Positions 1 through 8,556 of a DNA stretch of 46,759 nucleotides are shown piece by piece. This DNA is from an uncultured Flavobacteriales bacterium (GTDB taxonomy: Bacteria; Bacteroidota; Bacteroidia; Flavobacteriales_D; Sanyastnellaceae), in NCBI GenBank assembly GCA_938084585.1, contig CALKFF010000013.1, positions 1-46,759 of the forward strand, read 5' to 3'. Below the pieces are notes generated by a model, which saw only the letters and a program-made list of their open reading frames with translations, was not told where the DNA came from and ran no database searches. Numbering within the stretch: position 1 is the stretch's first letter; every line of letters begins with the position of its first letter. Position numbers and translations under genes: made by a program.

Positions 1-1911
1 AATCACCTGGACCTGCTGGCCACCTTGCCCATGGACCGGGTGGAATTGGCGTCGCGGGCGGTGCCTGACCTGGACAAAGCGCGGTACGGCACACGGGTGG
101 ACAGCGTGCACGCCGGATTCGACCTGCCGACCGCGTTTCACGGCGAAGGAGTCCTTGTCGGGGTCCTCGACTGGGGCTTCGACTACACCCATCCCATGTT
201 CTACGACACGGCCTTGACCGCATCCCGGATCCGGGGAGTTTGGGACCAATACCGCACCGCCGGGGAGGCTCCGGACGGCTTCGACTATGGGGTCGCGTCG
301 CTGGAGCCATGGGAAATCCAACTCTTGGGAAGCGACACGTCCAACGTGTACGGGTACTCGACCCACGGCACCCACGTGGCGGGCATTGCGGCCGGCGGGG
401 GCGCCGGAGCCGGGCTCACCGGCATGGCCCCAGCGTCGGAATTGCTTTTGGCCACGCTGATGGTGGACGAGGCCGCGGCGCTGGATGCGTTCGCCTGGAT
501 GCAAGACGTGGCGGTGGCGGACAACAAACGTTTGGTCATCAACAACAGCTGGGGACTGCCACAGTGGGGAACCCCAGACGGCACCTCCTTGAGCAACGTG
601 TTCATCGACGGCTTGTCGGAAGACGGCGTCGTGTTCGTGAGTTCCAACGGGAACAACGGCGACAGCGACTTCCACATCGAACACACCTTCACCACCGCAG
701 GCGACACCGCCCGCTCCAAGGTGCAGTTCTACCCGCTCAGTGCGCATCCCCATGCTTGGGGCCAAAACCTCACCCTTTGGGGCGAACCAGGCGAAGCTTT
801 CAGCGCCAATTTCATGGTCACCGTGGGCGCCAGCACCGAGGTGAACCAAAGCCCGTGGTTCAGCACGGCCGACGGCCCCTTCATGCTCGACAGCATTCAC
901 GTGGCCATGGAAGACACGTTCGTGTACGACGTGGTGGCAGAGGCCGCCCACCCAGACAACGGGAGGCCCTTTCTGCAACTCCGCATTCACAAGGGCACCA
1001 CCGGCTTGGGCGTGGCCCTTCAAATGACCGCCGACCAAGGCAAGGTGCACGCTTGGAACCACACCCACCTGTCCAACGACGTGGGCAACTGGGGACAAGA
1101 CTTTCAAGCGGCCACATCCGGCTGGTTGCAGGGCACACCGGCGTACGGCATCCAACAACCGGCGTGTGGCGAAAGTGTGATCGCCATCGGGGCCTACGCC
1201 TCGGAGCACCTGAATTCCCAAGGCACCGAAGTGGGGGGGAGCCTGGCCTACTTCTCGTCGCACGGCCCCACACTTGACGGCCGCCTGAAGCCCAACGTCA
1301 GCGCCCCAGGCGTGAACGTGGAGTCGTCGTTGAGCTCGTTCCGAGACGGCACGTACGCCGTCACCGAGGAGGTCGAATTTGACTGGACGACCTACGAGTT
1401 CGCCAAGCTTTCAGGCACCAGCATGAGCAGCCCTGCTGTGGCCGGCATCGTGGCGTTGATGCTCGAGGCCAACCCCAACCTCTCCCCCTCCGACGTGCGA
1501 GACATTTTGGAAGCCACGGCCCGGCACGACCAAGCAACGGGGGCCCTCCCAGCGGAGGGCGATGTGGAGTGGGGCCACGGAAAGGTGAACGCCCACCAAG
1601 CAGTGTTGTCGGCCCTGAATTGGGTGTCCTGGGTGGGGCACCCCACCCTCCCCGACAATCCGACGGGCGAAGATTTGATGGCGCAGCCCAACCCCGCCCA
1701 AGATCGCGTGCTCGTCTCAGGCAACCTCAGCGCCCGGTCCACCTACCGACTCGTCGACACGCGAGGTCGGGTGTGGCAGCAGGGGCCTGCGGCGCCCGTG
1801 TTCCGCATTGACCTCCAAGGCATGCCGCCAGGGTTGTATGTGGTGATGGCCTGGGACCCTGAACAACAAACCTCACAGACCACACGCGTGGTGAAGACGC
1901 AACGACCATGA
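1..1911 (+). CDS. T9SS-exported subtilisin-like (S8) serine protease, 5'-truncated
   Basis: The reading frame is open to the first base of the window, so the signal peptide and any prodomain lie upstream. The catalytic triad is visible, counting from the TTG at base 25: Asp49 in GVLDWG, His114 in STHGTHVAG and Ser466 in SGTSMSSP. The oxyanion-hole Asn sits in VINNSWG. A long insertion between His and Ser is common in large extracellular subtilases. The last ~80 residues (from MAQPNPAQDR to the VVKTQ end) look like a type A T9SS sorting domain: NPA motif, beta-rich, with a PGLYVV segment. The expected location is the cell surface or medium, where it would degrade protein. The stop overlaps the next start by 4 bases (ATGA), implying co-translation. 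Confidence is high for the family; the substrate is unknown. Confidence 0.95.
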   Translation, partial: NHLDLLATLPMDRVELASRAVPDLDKARYGTRVDSVHAGFDLPTAFHGEGVLVGVLDWGFDYTHPMFYDTALTASRIRGVWDQYRTAGEAPDGFDYGVASLEPWEIQLLGSDTSNVYGYSTHGTHVAGIAAGGGAGAGLTGMAPASELLLATLMVDEAAALDAFAWMQDVAVADNKRLVINNSWGLPQWGTPDGTSLSNVFIDGLSEDGVVFVSSNGNNGDSDFHIEHTFTTAGDTARSKVQFYPLSAHPHAWGQNLTLWGEPGEAFSANFMVTVGASTEVNQSPWFSTADGPFMLDSIHVAMEDTFVYDVVAEAAHPDNGRPFLQLRIHKGTTGLGVALQMTADQGKVHAWNHTHLSNDVGNWGQDFQAATSGWLQGTPAYGIQQPACGESVIAIGAYASEHLNSQGTEVGGSLAYFSSHGPTLDGRLKPNVSAPGVNVESSLSSFRDGTYAVTEEVEFDWTTYEFAKLSGTSMSSPAVAGIVALMLEANPNLSPSDVRDILEATARHDQATGALPAEGDVEWGHGKVNAHQAVLSALNWVSWVGHPTLPDNPTGEDLMAQPNPAQDRVLVSGNLSARSTYRLVDTRGRVWQQGPAAPVFRIDLQGMPPGLYVVMAWDPEQQTSQTTRVVKTQRP

Positions 1912-3404
1912 TTCAACTTCAAACGACCACCCACATCGCACGCGCCTCGTGGATGTTTGCCATGTCGATGTGCTTGTGGGGCGCACAGGCCCAGGTGGAA
2001 TTCCGAGCCGTGGGCGGCCAGGGAGAAGAATTTGGCGAAGTCGTGGTGCCTCATGGCGCGGGCGCCTTCTTGCTGGGGTCCACCCAACTGCCCAACACCC
2101 AAGACGTGCGCGGCTACGTGGTGCACTACGACCAAAACCTCCAGGTCGATTGGACCGCCCTGACCCCTGGGGACGTGATGTTTGAAATGGCCATGAACGG
2201 GTGGTCAGAAGAACCGGGGGTGGTCGAGGTCCTCACCTGGCGTTTGACCACAGAGAACGGGTACCACGCGGCCATCCACACCTTCGATTCCACAGGGGTG
2301 TGGCGCGGCACCACGGTGCCTCCCCTGACGCAAGGGTTCCGTCCGACCTGCTCGGTGGAATGGTTGGGCGAGCGTTGGGTGATCGGCGCGATCGGGAACC
2401 GCCCCACCGCCATCTCCCTCGAGACCGGGAACTTGAAACACTGGGGCGGCGAGAATGGGGTGAACGACGAAATCCGCGACGCCATGGTGGTGAACAACCT
2501 CCTGGTGAGTGTCGGATCTCGCACCGAATCGGGCCAAACCCGCACCGCGATTTGGGGCATGTACCCCTTGGGGCAAATGGCGTTTGAGTTTCACCAACCC
2601 GACACCGTGCCCCAGACTTGGAGCCAGGCTGAAGCCCTGGCGTTGGGGCACAACGGCAACGTTCGGGTGCTTCAATCCTACGAGCGCAACTTGCCTTCAG
2701 GCGGCGGGGCCTTGTTGCACAGCCTGATCAGCTTGAACGCCCTGACCGGGAACCTGAACGGGTTCTTGTACGGGCCGACCGCGGGCGAACGGCCTGGCCG
2801 AGATTTGGCCTTCACCGAGGACGGGTGGCTGAAATTGACCCAAACCGACGTGGTCACGGCCTTGGACCAAAGCATGCTCCTCACCCACTACACCCCGGGC
2901 GGCGGGTACGTCGGCCAGGGGGCGTGGGGCACCCTCTTCGAAGACGATCCATCCCGGTTGACGGTCGACAGCTTGGGCCAAATCTGGGTGGCAGGCAGCA
3001 CCCGTGGCGCGCTCAACGACACCTGGAACGCGTGCCTGCTGCGCATCGACAGCCTGGGCCCGCTGGACAGCTGGTCGCTGGAGACGCCTGGCTTCGGGGT
3101 CCACAACGACCTCCTCTTCACCACCCTGGACGTGGACCAAGTCCCTGAAGGCGCCGATGCTTGGCGGCTCCTCCCCAACCTCGTCGGCCCCCGCACGGAA
3201 AACCTCCGAATCGACGGACCGCTAGCTTCGCAAGGCCATCAGATCACTTGGACGTTGCTCGACGGCCGCAGCCGCGAAGTGACGCAAGGCCGAGGCCTGG
3301 ACGTGCAAGTCGGTCGGCTGACGCCTGGGCGGCATGTGCTCGTGGTGCACGACGGGCGGCGTGCACGTGCGTTGGACCTGGTCGTGGCGGGTCGCCAACC
3401 TTGA
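1908..3404 (+). CDS. Secreted protein of unknown function with probable T9SS tail
   Basis: 498 residues, starting inside the stop codon of the upstream subtilase. The N-terminus has a signal peptide (hydrophobic stretch around residues 14-27, ending AQAQ). The body shows repeated short beta-strand units with phrases such as VDSLGQIWVAGSTR, which resembles the beta-propeller or delta-60-repeat style of secreted Bacteroidota proteins; no catalytic motif is evident. The final ~75 residues (WTLLDGR, LTPGRHVLVVHDG) fit a type A T9SS sorting domain, though the usual NP start is weak. Coupling to the subtilase suggests the two are secreted together, but nothing in the sequence shows a functional link. 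Confidence 0.8.
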   Translation: MIQLQTTTHIARASWMFAMSMCLWGAQAQVEFRAVGGQGEEFGEVVVPHGAGAFLLGSTQLPNTQDVRGYVVHYDQNLQVDWTALTPGDVMFEMAMNGWSEEPGVVEVLTWRLTTENGYHAAIHTFDSTGVWRGTTVPPLTQGFRPTCSVEWLGERWVIGAIGNRPTAISLETGNLKHWGGENGVNDEIRDAMVVNNLLVSVGSRTESGQTRTAIWGMYPLGQMAFEFHQPDTVPQTWSQAEALALGHNGNVRVLQSYERNLPSGGGALLHSLISLNALTGNLNGFLYGPTAGERPGRDLAFTEDGWLKLTQTDVVTALDQSMLLTHYTPGGGYVGQGAWGTLFEDDPSRLTVDSLGQIWVAGSTRGALNDTWNACLLRIDSLGPLDSWSLETPGFGVHNDLLFTTLDVDQVPEGADAWRLLPNLVGPRTENLRIDGPLASQGHQITWTLLDGRSREVTQGRGLDVQVGRLTPGRHVLVVHDGRRARALDLVVAGRQP

Positions 3405-3412
3405 TATCTTCG
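3405..3412 (+). promoter_or_regulatory. Candidate -7 promoter box (TATCTTCG) for the sulfotransferase unit
   Basis: TATCTTCG matches TAnnTTTG with one change and lies 4 bases before the GTG start at 3417. With the usual ~5-base distance to the transcription start, the mRNA would begin at the GTG. No clear -33 TTG is seen at the proper distance. Confidence 0.45.
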
Positions 3413-3416
3413 CGCC

Positions 3417-4718
3417 GTGAACCGACTCGCCCTTTTCCTCGCCCAAACCGTCCTTGTCTTGGCGGCCTTGTCTGTGTTTGGATGGGCCGTCAAACACCGC
3501 ACGAAGGGCGACCGGGACTTCGGGGTGGCCAACAAGCCACTCGAGATGCTTGCTGGGTTTCCGGACTTGTTCAAGCAGTCGGTGAAGGAGGCCCAAACCC
3601 TTCCGCAAACGTTCATCCCCACCCCTGAGGATTGGACGTCGGTCAACCGGTTGGACCAAGACGTGTGGGCGTTGTCCGCCTATTCCAACGAAGACGCTGG
3701 CCGGAACATCGACTTGTGGAACCTGCGCAACGGCGACGTCGGGCACCGTTGGGTGGTCCCTTCCGACAAGGTTCCCGTGAAACCGCACTGGCGCATCCAC
3801 CACCCCTTGTTGCTGGAGGACCGATCTGTGGTGTCCTTCATCACCAACCGGAGCCCGCTCTTCCGTTTGGACTCGGCCTCCCAGATGGTTTGGCGGCAAG
3901 ACAGCTTGAGCTTTCACCATGCAATCAACCTGGACGCGCAAGGCCAAATCTGGGCGTGCGTGATGCAATGGGAACGCGGCGGACGACACATCGCGTACCG
4001 CGGGAGCTACACCATGGATCAGAAAAAGGTCCATTTCCTCGACAACAGCATCGCGCGCATCGACCCTGAAAACGGACACATCACCTACCTCAAGTCGTGC
4101 GCCGACATCCTTCGCGACAACGGCCTGGAGCACCTCATCCTGCGGTCGGGCGACCCGCAGGACCCCCTTCACCTGAACGACGTGGAGCCGGCCCTGTTTG
4201 GCGGCCCGTTCTTCGAGGAGGGCGACCTGTTCTTGAGCTTCAGGAACCTCCAAGCGGTGTTGCACTTCCGCCCGTCCACAGGCGAGGTGGTTCGGGTCAT
4301 CGACGGCCCCCTGGCGGCCCAGCACGACGTGGACATCTTGGACGACCAGACCCTCGCCATCTTCAACAACGCGACCCAAGAGAACACGGGCAAATACACG
4401 AGCGGTGCCCACAAGTACCCCATCTCCAAGGACCAAGTGCAGCTCAAGCATTGGTACTCCGAAGTGGTCTCGTTCAGCCTGGCCGACGGCTCCTTCTCGG
4501 AGGTCCACAACGACGCCATGCGCGAAGGTGAAATCATGACCTTCAGCGAAGGCCTTCAGGAGTTCTTGCCCGGCGGCGACGTGTTCGTGGAAGAACAAAA
4601 CTCCGGCGTCCTCTGGGTGCTTGGCGAGGACGGCATCCTGTACAAGGACGTCATGCCGTCGCACCACGAAGGCCACCACCATTTGCCCAACTGGACCCGA
4701 ATCATCCCCACGCCATGA
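3417..4718 (+). CDS. Arylsulfotransferase-like (ASST) periplasmic protein
   Basis: 433 residues with a GTG start supported by the -7 box just upstream. Residues 4-24 form an uncleaved-looking membrane anchor or signal peptide, so the body should be periplasmic. The domain resembles PAPS-independent aryl-sulfate sulfotransferases, six-bladed propellers that move sulfate from a phenolic sulfate ester to another phenol through a sulfo-histidine. Candidate active-site positions are His167/His168 (HHAINLD), His252 (HLNDVEP), Arg276 (LSFRNLQAV) and His303 (QHDVDIL). They occur in the order of the His, His, Arg, His set known from E. coli ASST. The histidine-rich C-terminus (HHEGHHH, around residues 420-427) is unusual and might bind metal. 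The gene overlaps the next by 4 bases. The alternative is a propeller binding protein without catalysis. The family call is good; the activity is inferred. Confidence 0.72.
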   Translation: MNRLALFLAQTVLVLAALSVFGWAVKHRTKGDRDFGVANKPLEMLAGFPDLFKQSVKEAQTLPQTFIPTPEDWTSVNRLDQDVWALSAYSNEDAGRNIDLWNLRNGDVGHRWVVPSDKVPVKPHWRIHHPLLLEDRSVVSFITNRSPLFRLDSASQMVWRQDSLSFHHAINLDAQGQIWACVMQWERGGRHIAYRGSYTMDQKKVHFLDNSIARIDPENGHITYLKSCADILRDNGLEHLILRSGDPQDPLHLNDVEPALFGGPFFEEGDLFLSFRNLQAVLHFRPSTGEVVRVIDGPLAAQHDVDILDDQTLAIFNNATQENTGKYTSGAHKYPISKDQVQLKHWYSEVVSFSLADGSFSEVHNDAMREGEIMTFSEGLQEFLPGGDVFVEEQNSGVLWVLGEDGILYKDVMPSHHEGHHHLPNWTRIIPTP

Positions 4719-4876
4719 TGTTGACTGCCACCTCCCTTCTGCCCGCTTGCCTCGCTTACATCGGACCTTCCATGGGCGCAGGCGCCATCGCCCTGACCCT
4801 GCTCGTCGGAGGCATTGTGGTGGCGGCCTTGGGCTACATCGTTTGGCTTCGGTTGAAGAAGATCTTCAAGAAGTAA
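4715..4876 (+). CDS. Small membrane protein (53 aa) in the sulfotransferase unit
   Basis: This short gene begins ATGATG inside the stop of the arylsulfotransferase-like gene (ATGA overlap) and ends TAA, 3 bases before the next GTG. The product has a hydrophobic segment around residues 3-15 and a stronger Gly/Ala/Val-rich one at about 21-44 (AIALTLL, GGIVVAALGYIVW). It ends in a basic tail rich in Lys (LKKIFKK). By the positive-inside rule the tail is cytosolic. It is too short for an enzyme. The tight spacing on both sides argues that it is real and works with its neighbours, perhaps as an anchor or a subunit linking the two sulfotransferases. I do not recognise a family. Confidence 0.75.
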   Translation: MMLTATSLLPACLAYIGPSMGAGAIALTLLVGGIVVAALGYIVWLRLKKIFKK

Positions 4877-4879
4877 CCG

Positions 4880-6283
4880 GTGACCTGGGCGCCCGTCTTC
4901 CTGACCCTCGCCTCGTACGCGGCGTTCCTGCTGCTCCGGCACAACGCCCCTCAGCTCCACAGGCTGGCCCTTTCCAGCATGGCGGTGCTTGACGGCATGC
5001 TGTCCGACGTCCCCGAGGACGACAAACTGACGGCCTTGGAGAGCGCCACCTCTTCGCTGGTCGGGGCGCTCCTGAAATTCCTGGGTTTGGTGGTGGCTGG
5101 GGGCACGTGCATCGCCACGCCGTGCATGTTCGTGGACGGTCTTGGCCTCGGCTTTCTGGCCACCTGGCAAGGCATCGCGGCGGTGTCCGTGGGCGGCACG
5201 CTGGCCTTCGTGGTGCCCAAAGAGCTGCCCCGCCAAGCGCGGGCAGGGGCTGCGAAGTCGGACCACTCTCCGCTGTCCCAGTTGCTGCACAAGATGGTCC
5301 TGGACCACCCCCATGTCCACGCCGCGCTGATGCGCCGCGAAATCCGAGCGTGGAAAGCCCGGGGCGGAACCCCCAACCGGAAGTTTTTGTTGGTCACCGG
5401 GTTGGCGCGGGCCGGCACCACGAGCATGCTGGAACGGCTCGTGGCCAGTGGGGCATTTCACAGTTTGAACTACGCCAACATGCCGCTGGTCCTGGCCCCC
5501 GGAACCTGGCGCCGCGTGCACAACCCCACCTCCAGCCCCAAAAAAGAACGCAGCCACGGCGACGGCATCATGGTCGGCAACGACTCGGCCGAGGCGCTGG
5601 AAGAGGTGTTTTTCCAAACCGTGGCGGCCAAACCTTACGTCCAAGACAACGCGGTCGTCGCGCACGGCGTCGATGCCGCATGCCATGAAACTTACTTGGA
5701 CTACCAAGGCATCGCCCTGGCCACCGCCCCCCACCCCGGTGCGATGTACGTGGCCAAAAACAACAACGCCCTGCTTCGCTACCCTTCCCTGCGGGAACAC
5801 AACCGGGACTTTCACGCAGTGGTGATGTTTCGCGAGCCCTTGACCCACGCCGCCTCGCTCCGCGCCATGCACCTGAAGTACTGCGCGATGCAACAGGACG
5901 ACCCCTTCGTGAAGACCTACATGGATTGGCTGGCGCACCACGAGTTTGGGCTGGGCCAAAAGCCGTTCAAATTCACCGAGGACACCCCGCTTCCGCAAGG
6001 CGATTGCAACACGCTGAACCACTGGCTCGACTTGTGGATCACCCATTACGAAGCGGCCTTGGCGATGGACCGCCACCGCCTTCATTTCATCGGGTACGAG
6101 CGGTATTGCAAACAGCCCACCGAAGTCTTGGCGGCCCTGACCCAAGAGGTCGGCGCCGAAGTGGAGTGGGACGCCTACCAGCCGCACACCAAACAGCGCA
6201 AGGTCGAGGGCGACGTGGACCCTGTCAAGCTGGAAAAGGCTCGAAAGCTCTACAAGGAAATGCAGGCCCTGCAGCGGGGCTGA
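4880..6283 (+). CDS. Membrane-anchored PAPS-type sulfotransferase
   Basis: 467 residues from a GTG 3 bases after the previous stop. The first ~115 residues contain two to three hydrophobic segments (about 4-20, 58-75 and 82-110), then a soluble domain. A P-loop-like 5'-phosphosulfate-binding motif is at 174-183 (GLARAGTTSM). A 3'-phosphate-binding motif follows, with Arg318 and Ser326 (FREPLTHAAS). These two motifs define PAPS-dependent sulfotransferases. PAPS is cytosolic, so the catalytic domain should face the cytosol. The acceptor is unknown; candidates are a lipid, a glycan or a small phenolic compound. It is the last gene of the three-gene unit, and its stop abuts the stop of the converging gene with no gap. 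Good support for the fold, none for the substrate. Confidence 0.8.
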   Translation: MTWAPVFLTLASYAAFLLLRHNAPQLHRLALSSMAVLDGMLSDVPEDDKLTALESATSSLVGALLKFLGLVVAGGTCIATPCMFVDGLGLGFLATWQGIAAVSVGGTLAFVVPKELPRQARAGAAKSDHSPLSQLLHKMVLDHPHVHAALMRREIRAWKARGGTPNRKFLLVTGLARAGTTSMLERLVASGAFHSLNYANMPLVLAPGTWRRVHNPTSSPKKERSHGDGIMVGNDSAEALEEVFFQTVAAKPYVQDNAVVAHGVDAACHETYLDYQGIALATAPHPGAMYVAKNNNALLRYPSLREHNRDFHAVVMFREPLTHAASLRAMHLKYCAMQQDDPFVKTYMDWLAHHEFGLGQKPFKFTEDTPLPQGDCNTLNHWLDLWITHYEAALAMDRHRLHFIGYERYCKQPTEVLAALTQEVGAEVEWDAYQPHTKQRKVEGDVDPVKLEKARKLYKEMQALQRG

Positions 6284-6649
6284 TCAGCGCGCGAGGTCCA
6301 CGTGGCGGACGACGCTGGCCGTGTCCATCAACACGACTTCGATGCCCGTCAAGGGCGACCCTTCCACCGCTCCGGAGAGCACATACCATTGAGGCTGTTC
6401 CCGCGTGCCACTAGCCCCGAAGTCCACGTCCGCGGACCCGACGTACGTCAGGACGTCTGTCACGGTCAGGTCAGGCTGCGATGCACGCAATTCAGGAGAG
6501 AACTGAATCCCGCCTTCCACGATGGTTTTGCGGACTTGGGCGGAAGGCAACCACGACCCGCATCCCCGTCCACCGAAGAAGTACAGGGAAAGTGCAGTGC
6601 CCAAGAAGATGCCGATGCCAAAACGCGAAAGACGTTGCCAAAAATTCAT
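6284..6649 (-). CDS. DUF4258-like small membrane-anchored protein
   Basis: 121 residues from the ATG at 6649; a longer reading frame to 6694 exists, but the MNFWQRL start gives a normal anchor. There is one transmembrane segment (about residues 11-24, GIFLGTALSLYFF), then the motif FFGGRGCGSWLP. I recall that motif from a Bacteroidota family annotated DUF4258, where FFGGRGC and WLP are strongly conserved. The rest is a small alpha/beta domain ending in VVRHVDLAR. The function is unknown. It converges with the sulfotransferase gene; the two stop codons touch and read TGATCA. A TAGCTTCG box on this strand (6670-6677) could be its promoter. Confidence 0.7.
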   Translation of the reverse strand: MNFWQRLSRFGIGIFLGTALSLYFFGGRGCGSWLPSAQVRKTIVEGGIQFSPELRASQPDLTVTDVLTYVGSADVDFGASGTREQPQWYVLSGAVEGSPLTGIEVVLMDTASVVRHVDLAR

Positions 6650-6669
6650 GATTGCCTGTGCTTGGTTTG

Positions 6670-6677
6670 CGAAGCTA
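6670..6677 (-). promoter_or_regulatory. Candidate -7 box (TAGCTTCG) for the DUF4258-like gene
   Basis: On the minus strand TAGCTTCG lies 20 bases before the ATG at 6649, giving a predicted leader of about 16 bases. It overlaps the divergent promoter region of the ABC transporter gene. Confidence 0.4.
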
Positions 6678-6702
6678 AAGCCAATCTCACGCACCGCCTG
6701 CG

Positions 6703-6710
6703 TACCTTCG
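6703..6710 (+). promoter_or_regulatory. Candidate -7 box (TACCTTCG) of the ABC transporter operon
   Basis: TACCTTCG is followed by GGAC and the ATG at 6715, the same spacing as at 3417 and 38280. The transcription start is predicted at or next to the ATG. Confidence 0.45.
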
Positions 6711-6714
6711 GGAC

Positions 6715-7362
6715 ATGGTCAGCATTGAGGGGGTGAAGTTTCAATACGACGCGGCTGGACCCGTCCTGAGCTTTCCCAATTTTTCATGTGCCCAGGGAGA
6801 CCGAATGCTCCTGTTGGGCAACAGCGGTGCCGGCAAAACCACCTTGCTCCACCTGCTCTGCGGGCTCTTGACCCCGACGTCAGGGAGGTTGACGGTGGGG
6901 TCCAAATCGCTGCACACCAGCACCGACCGAGAACTCGACCGTTGGAGAGGCGCCGAAGTTGGTGTCATCTTCCAGCAGGCGCACTTTGTGCAAAGCTTGA
7001 CGGTGCGCGAGAATTTGGCCTTGCCTCACCAACTGACCACCGGCCGAATCCCTGAAGACCTCGAAGCCAAAATGGACGACATGCTGGACCGCCTGGGCAT
7101 CGGACACCGCGCGGGCGCAAGGCCGCATGAGCTCAGCGTGGGCGAACAGCAGCGTGCATCCATTGCCCGTGCGTTGCTGCACAAGCCCAAGGTGATGTTC
7201 GCCGACGAACCCACTTCTGCCCTGGACGACGAAAGCGCCGCGGCGGTGATGGACATCCTCGACCGAGAAGCGGCCGACGCCACCCTCGTGGTCGTCACCC
7301 ACGACCAACGTTTGAAGGACCGGTACGCGGCGTGCGTCACCCTCAACCCCCAACGGCCATGA
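6715..7362 (+). CDS. ABC transporter ATP-binding protein, LolD/MacB type
   Basis: 215 residues, the usual size for a stand-alone LolD/FtsE-like ATPase. Walker A is at 35-43 (GNSGAGKTT), the Q-loop is in IFQQAHF, the signature is at 140-146 (LSVGEQQ) and Walker B is in VMFADEPTSALDD; the H-loop His is in VVTHDQR. It would power the FtsX-like permease encoded next, whose ATG overlaps this stop (ATGA). Such pairs move lipoproteins, export compounds or work as mechanotransmission devices rather than as channels. The substrate is not shown by the sequence. The start is supported by the -7 box. Confidence 0.9.
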   Translation: MVSIEGVKFQYDAAGPVLSFPNFSCAQGDRMLLLGNSGAGKTTLLHLLCGLLTPTSGRLTVGSKSLHTSTDRELDRWRGAEVGVIFQQAHFVQSLTVRENLALPHQLTTGRIPEDLEAKMDDMLDRLGIGHRAGARPHELSVGEQQRASIARALLHKPKVMFADEPTSALDDESAAAVMDILDREAADATLVVVTHDQRLKDRYAACVTLNPQRP

Positions 7363-8546
7363 CCCTTGGGGTGACCACACAGGCCTTGCGAAACTTGCAA
7401 GCCAAGCCCCTTCAGACCGCGTTGAGCCTGGCCTTGTTGGCCTTTGGCGTGGGGATGGTCAGCTTGATGCTCCTGACTGAAAAGCAGGTGAACGACGCCT
7501 TTGAACGCAACATCAAGGACATCGATTTGGTGTTGGGGGCCAAGGGCAGCCCTTTGCAACTCATCCTGGCCAACGTCTACCACATCGACGCTCCGACCGG
7601 CAACATCTCCTTGGAGGCGGCCCAGAAGGTGGTCAAGCACCCCTACATTGCCTCAGGCATCCCGTTGGCCTACGGGGACAACCACGAAGGCTACCGCATC
7701 GTCGGCACGGACATGGGCTACGTGGAGCACTACGGCGCGGAATTGGCGGACGGCGGTTGGTGGGACAAGACCTTCGACGTCACGCTCGGTGCGAAGGTGG
7801 CGGAAGCCACGGGCCTGACCTTGGGGGACACGTTTTTCAGCGCCCACGGCCTCACAGACCAGACCGACATCCACACCAACCGGACCTTCACTGTGGTGGG
7901 TGTCATGGAGCCGAGTGGCACCGTGGTGGACCAACTCATCCTCACCTCGATCCAGAGCATTTGGGACGTGCATGCCCACGACGGGGAAGAGGTCGACCCC
8001 AGCACGCGGGAAATCACCGCGATGCTGCTCAAGAAGCGGAACCCCCTGGCCGTGTTGACCATCCCCAACAAGCTTCGGGACACCAACATGCAAGTCGCCC
8101 TGCCGGCGATTGAAGTCAACCGGATGACTCAGCAGTTTGGGCTCGGCACGGCGGCCCTTCGCGCCATCGCCATGCTCATCATGGCCCTGAGTTTCGCCAG
8201 CATCTTCATTTCCGTGTTGGACAACATCCGGGCACGGCGCCACGAGTTGGCGTTGATGCGCACCATGGGCGGCACCCCCCGCACGTTGTACACCCTGTTG
8301 CTCGTGGAAGGTGGGCTTCTGAGCGCAGGCGGCACGCTGTTGGGGTTGGTCCTGAGTCGCGTCGCCATGGTGGTGCTCTCGGCCTTTGTGGAGCAACAAT
8401 TCCACTACAGCCTGGGCGCGATGATGCCCCTGCCAGGGGAACTCGCCTTGGCCGCCGCCGCGGTCGCTGTGGGGCTCGTGGCTTCCGCCATTCCAGCTCA
8501 ACGCACCTTGCGACTGGACATCAGCAAGACCCTCAGTGAAGCTTAA
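7359..8546 (+). CDS. ABC transporter permease, FtsX/MacB family
   Basis: 395 residues from the ATG overlapping the ATPase stop; an upstream in-frame ATG at 7332 would sit inside the ATPase gene and is less likely. One N-terminal transmembrane segment (about 19-38) is followed by a ~220-residue periplasmic domain (MacB_PCD-like). Three C-terminal segments then surround the typical FtsX signature IRARRHELALMRTMGG at the third cytoplasmic turn. This 1+3 topology matches MacB/LolC-type permeases. It forms the membrane half of the transporter with 6715-7362. The following gene starts about 10 bases after the stop, suggesting a three-gene operon. Confidence 0.9.
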   Translation: MTLGVTTQALRNLQAKPLQTALSLALLAFGVGMVSLMLLTEKQVNDAFERNIKDIDLVLGAKGSPLQLILANVYHIDAPTGNISLEAAQKVVKHPYIASGIPLAYGDNHEGYRIVGTDMGYVEHYGAELADGGWWDKTFDVTLGAKVAEATGLTLGDTFFSAHGLTDQTDIHTNRTFTVVGVMEPSGTVVDQLILTSIQSIWDVHAHDGEEVDPSTREITAMLLKKRNPLAVLTIPNKLRDTNMQVALPAIEVNRMTQQFGLGTAALRAIAMLIMALSFASIFISVLDNIRARRHELALMRTMGGTPRTLYTLLLVEGGLLSAGGTLLGLVLSRVAMVVLSAFVEQQFHYSLGAMMPLPGELALAAAAVAVGLVASAIPAQRTLRLDISKTLSEA

Positions 8547-8556
8547 CTTCGTCCTG

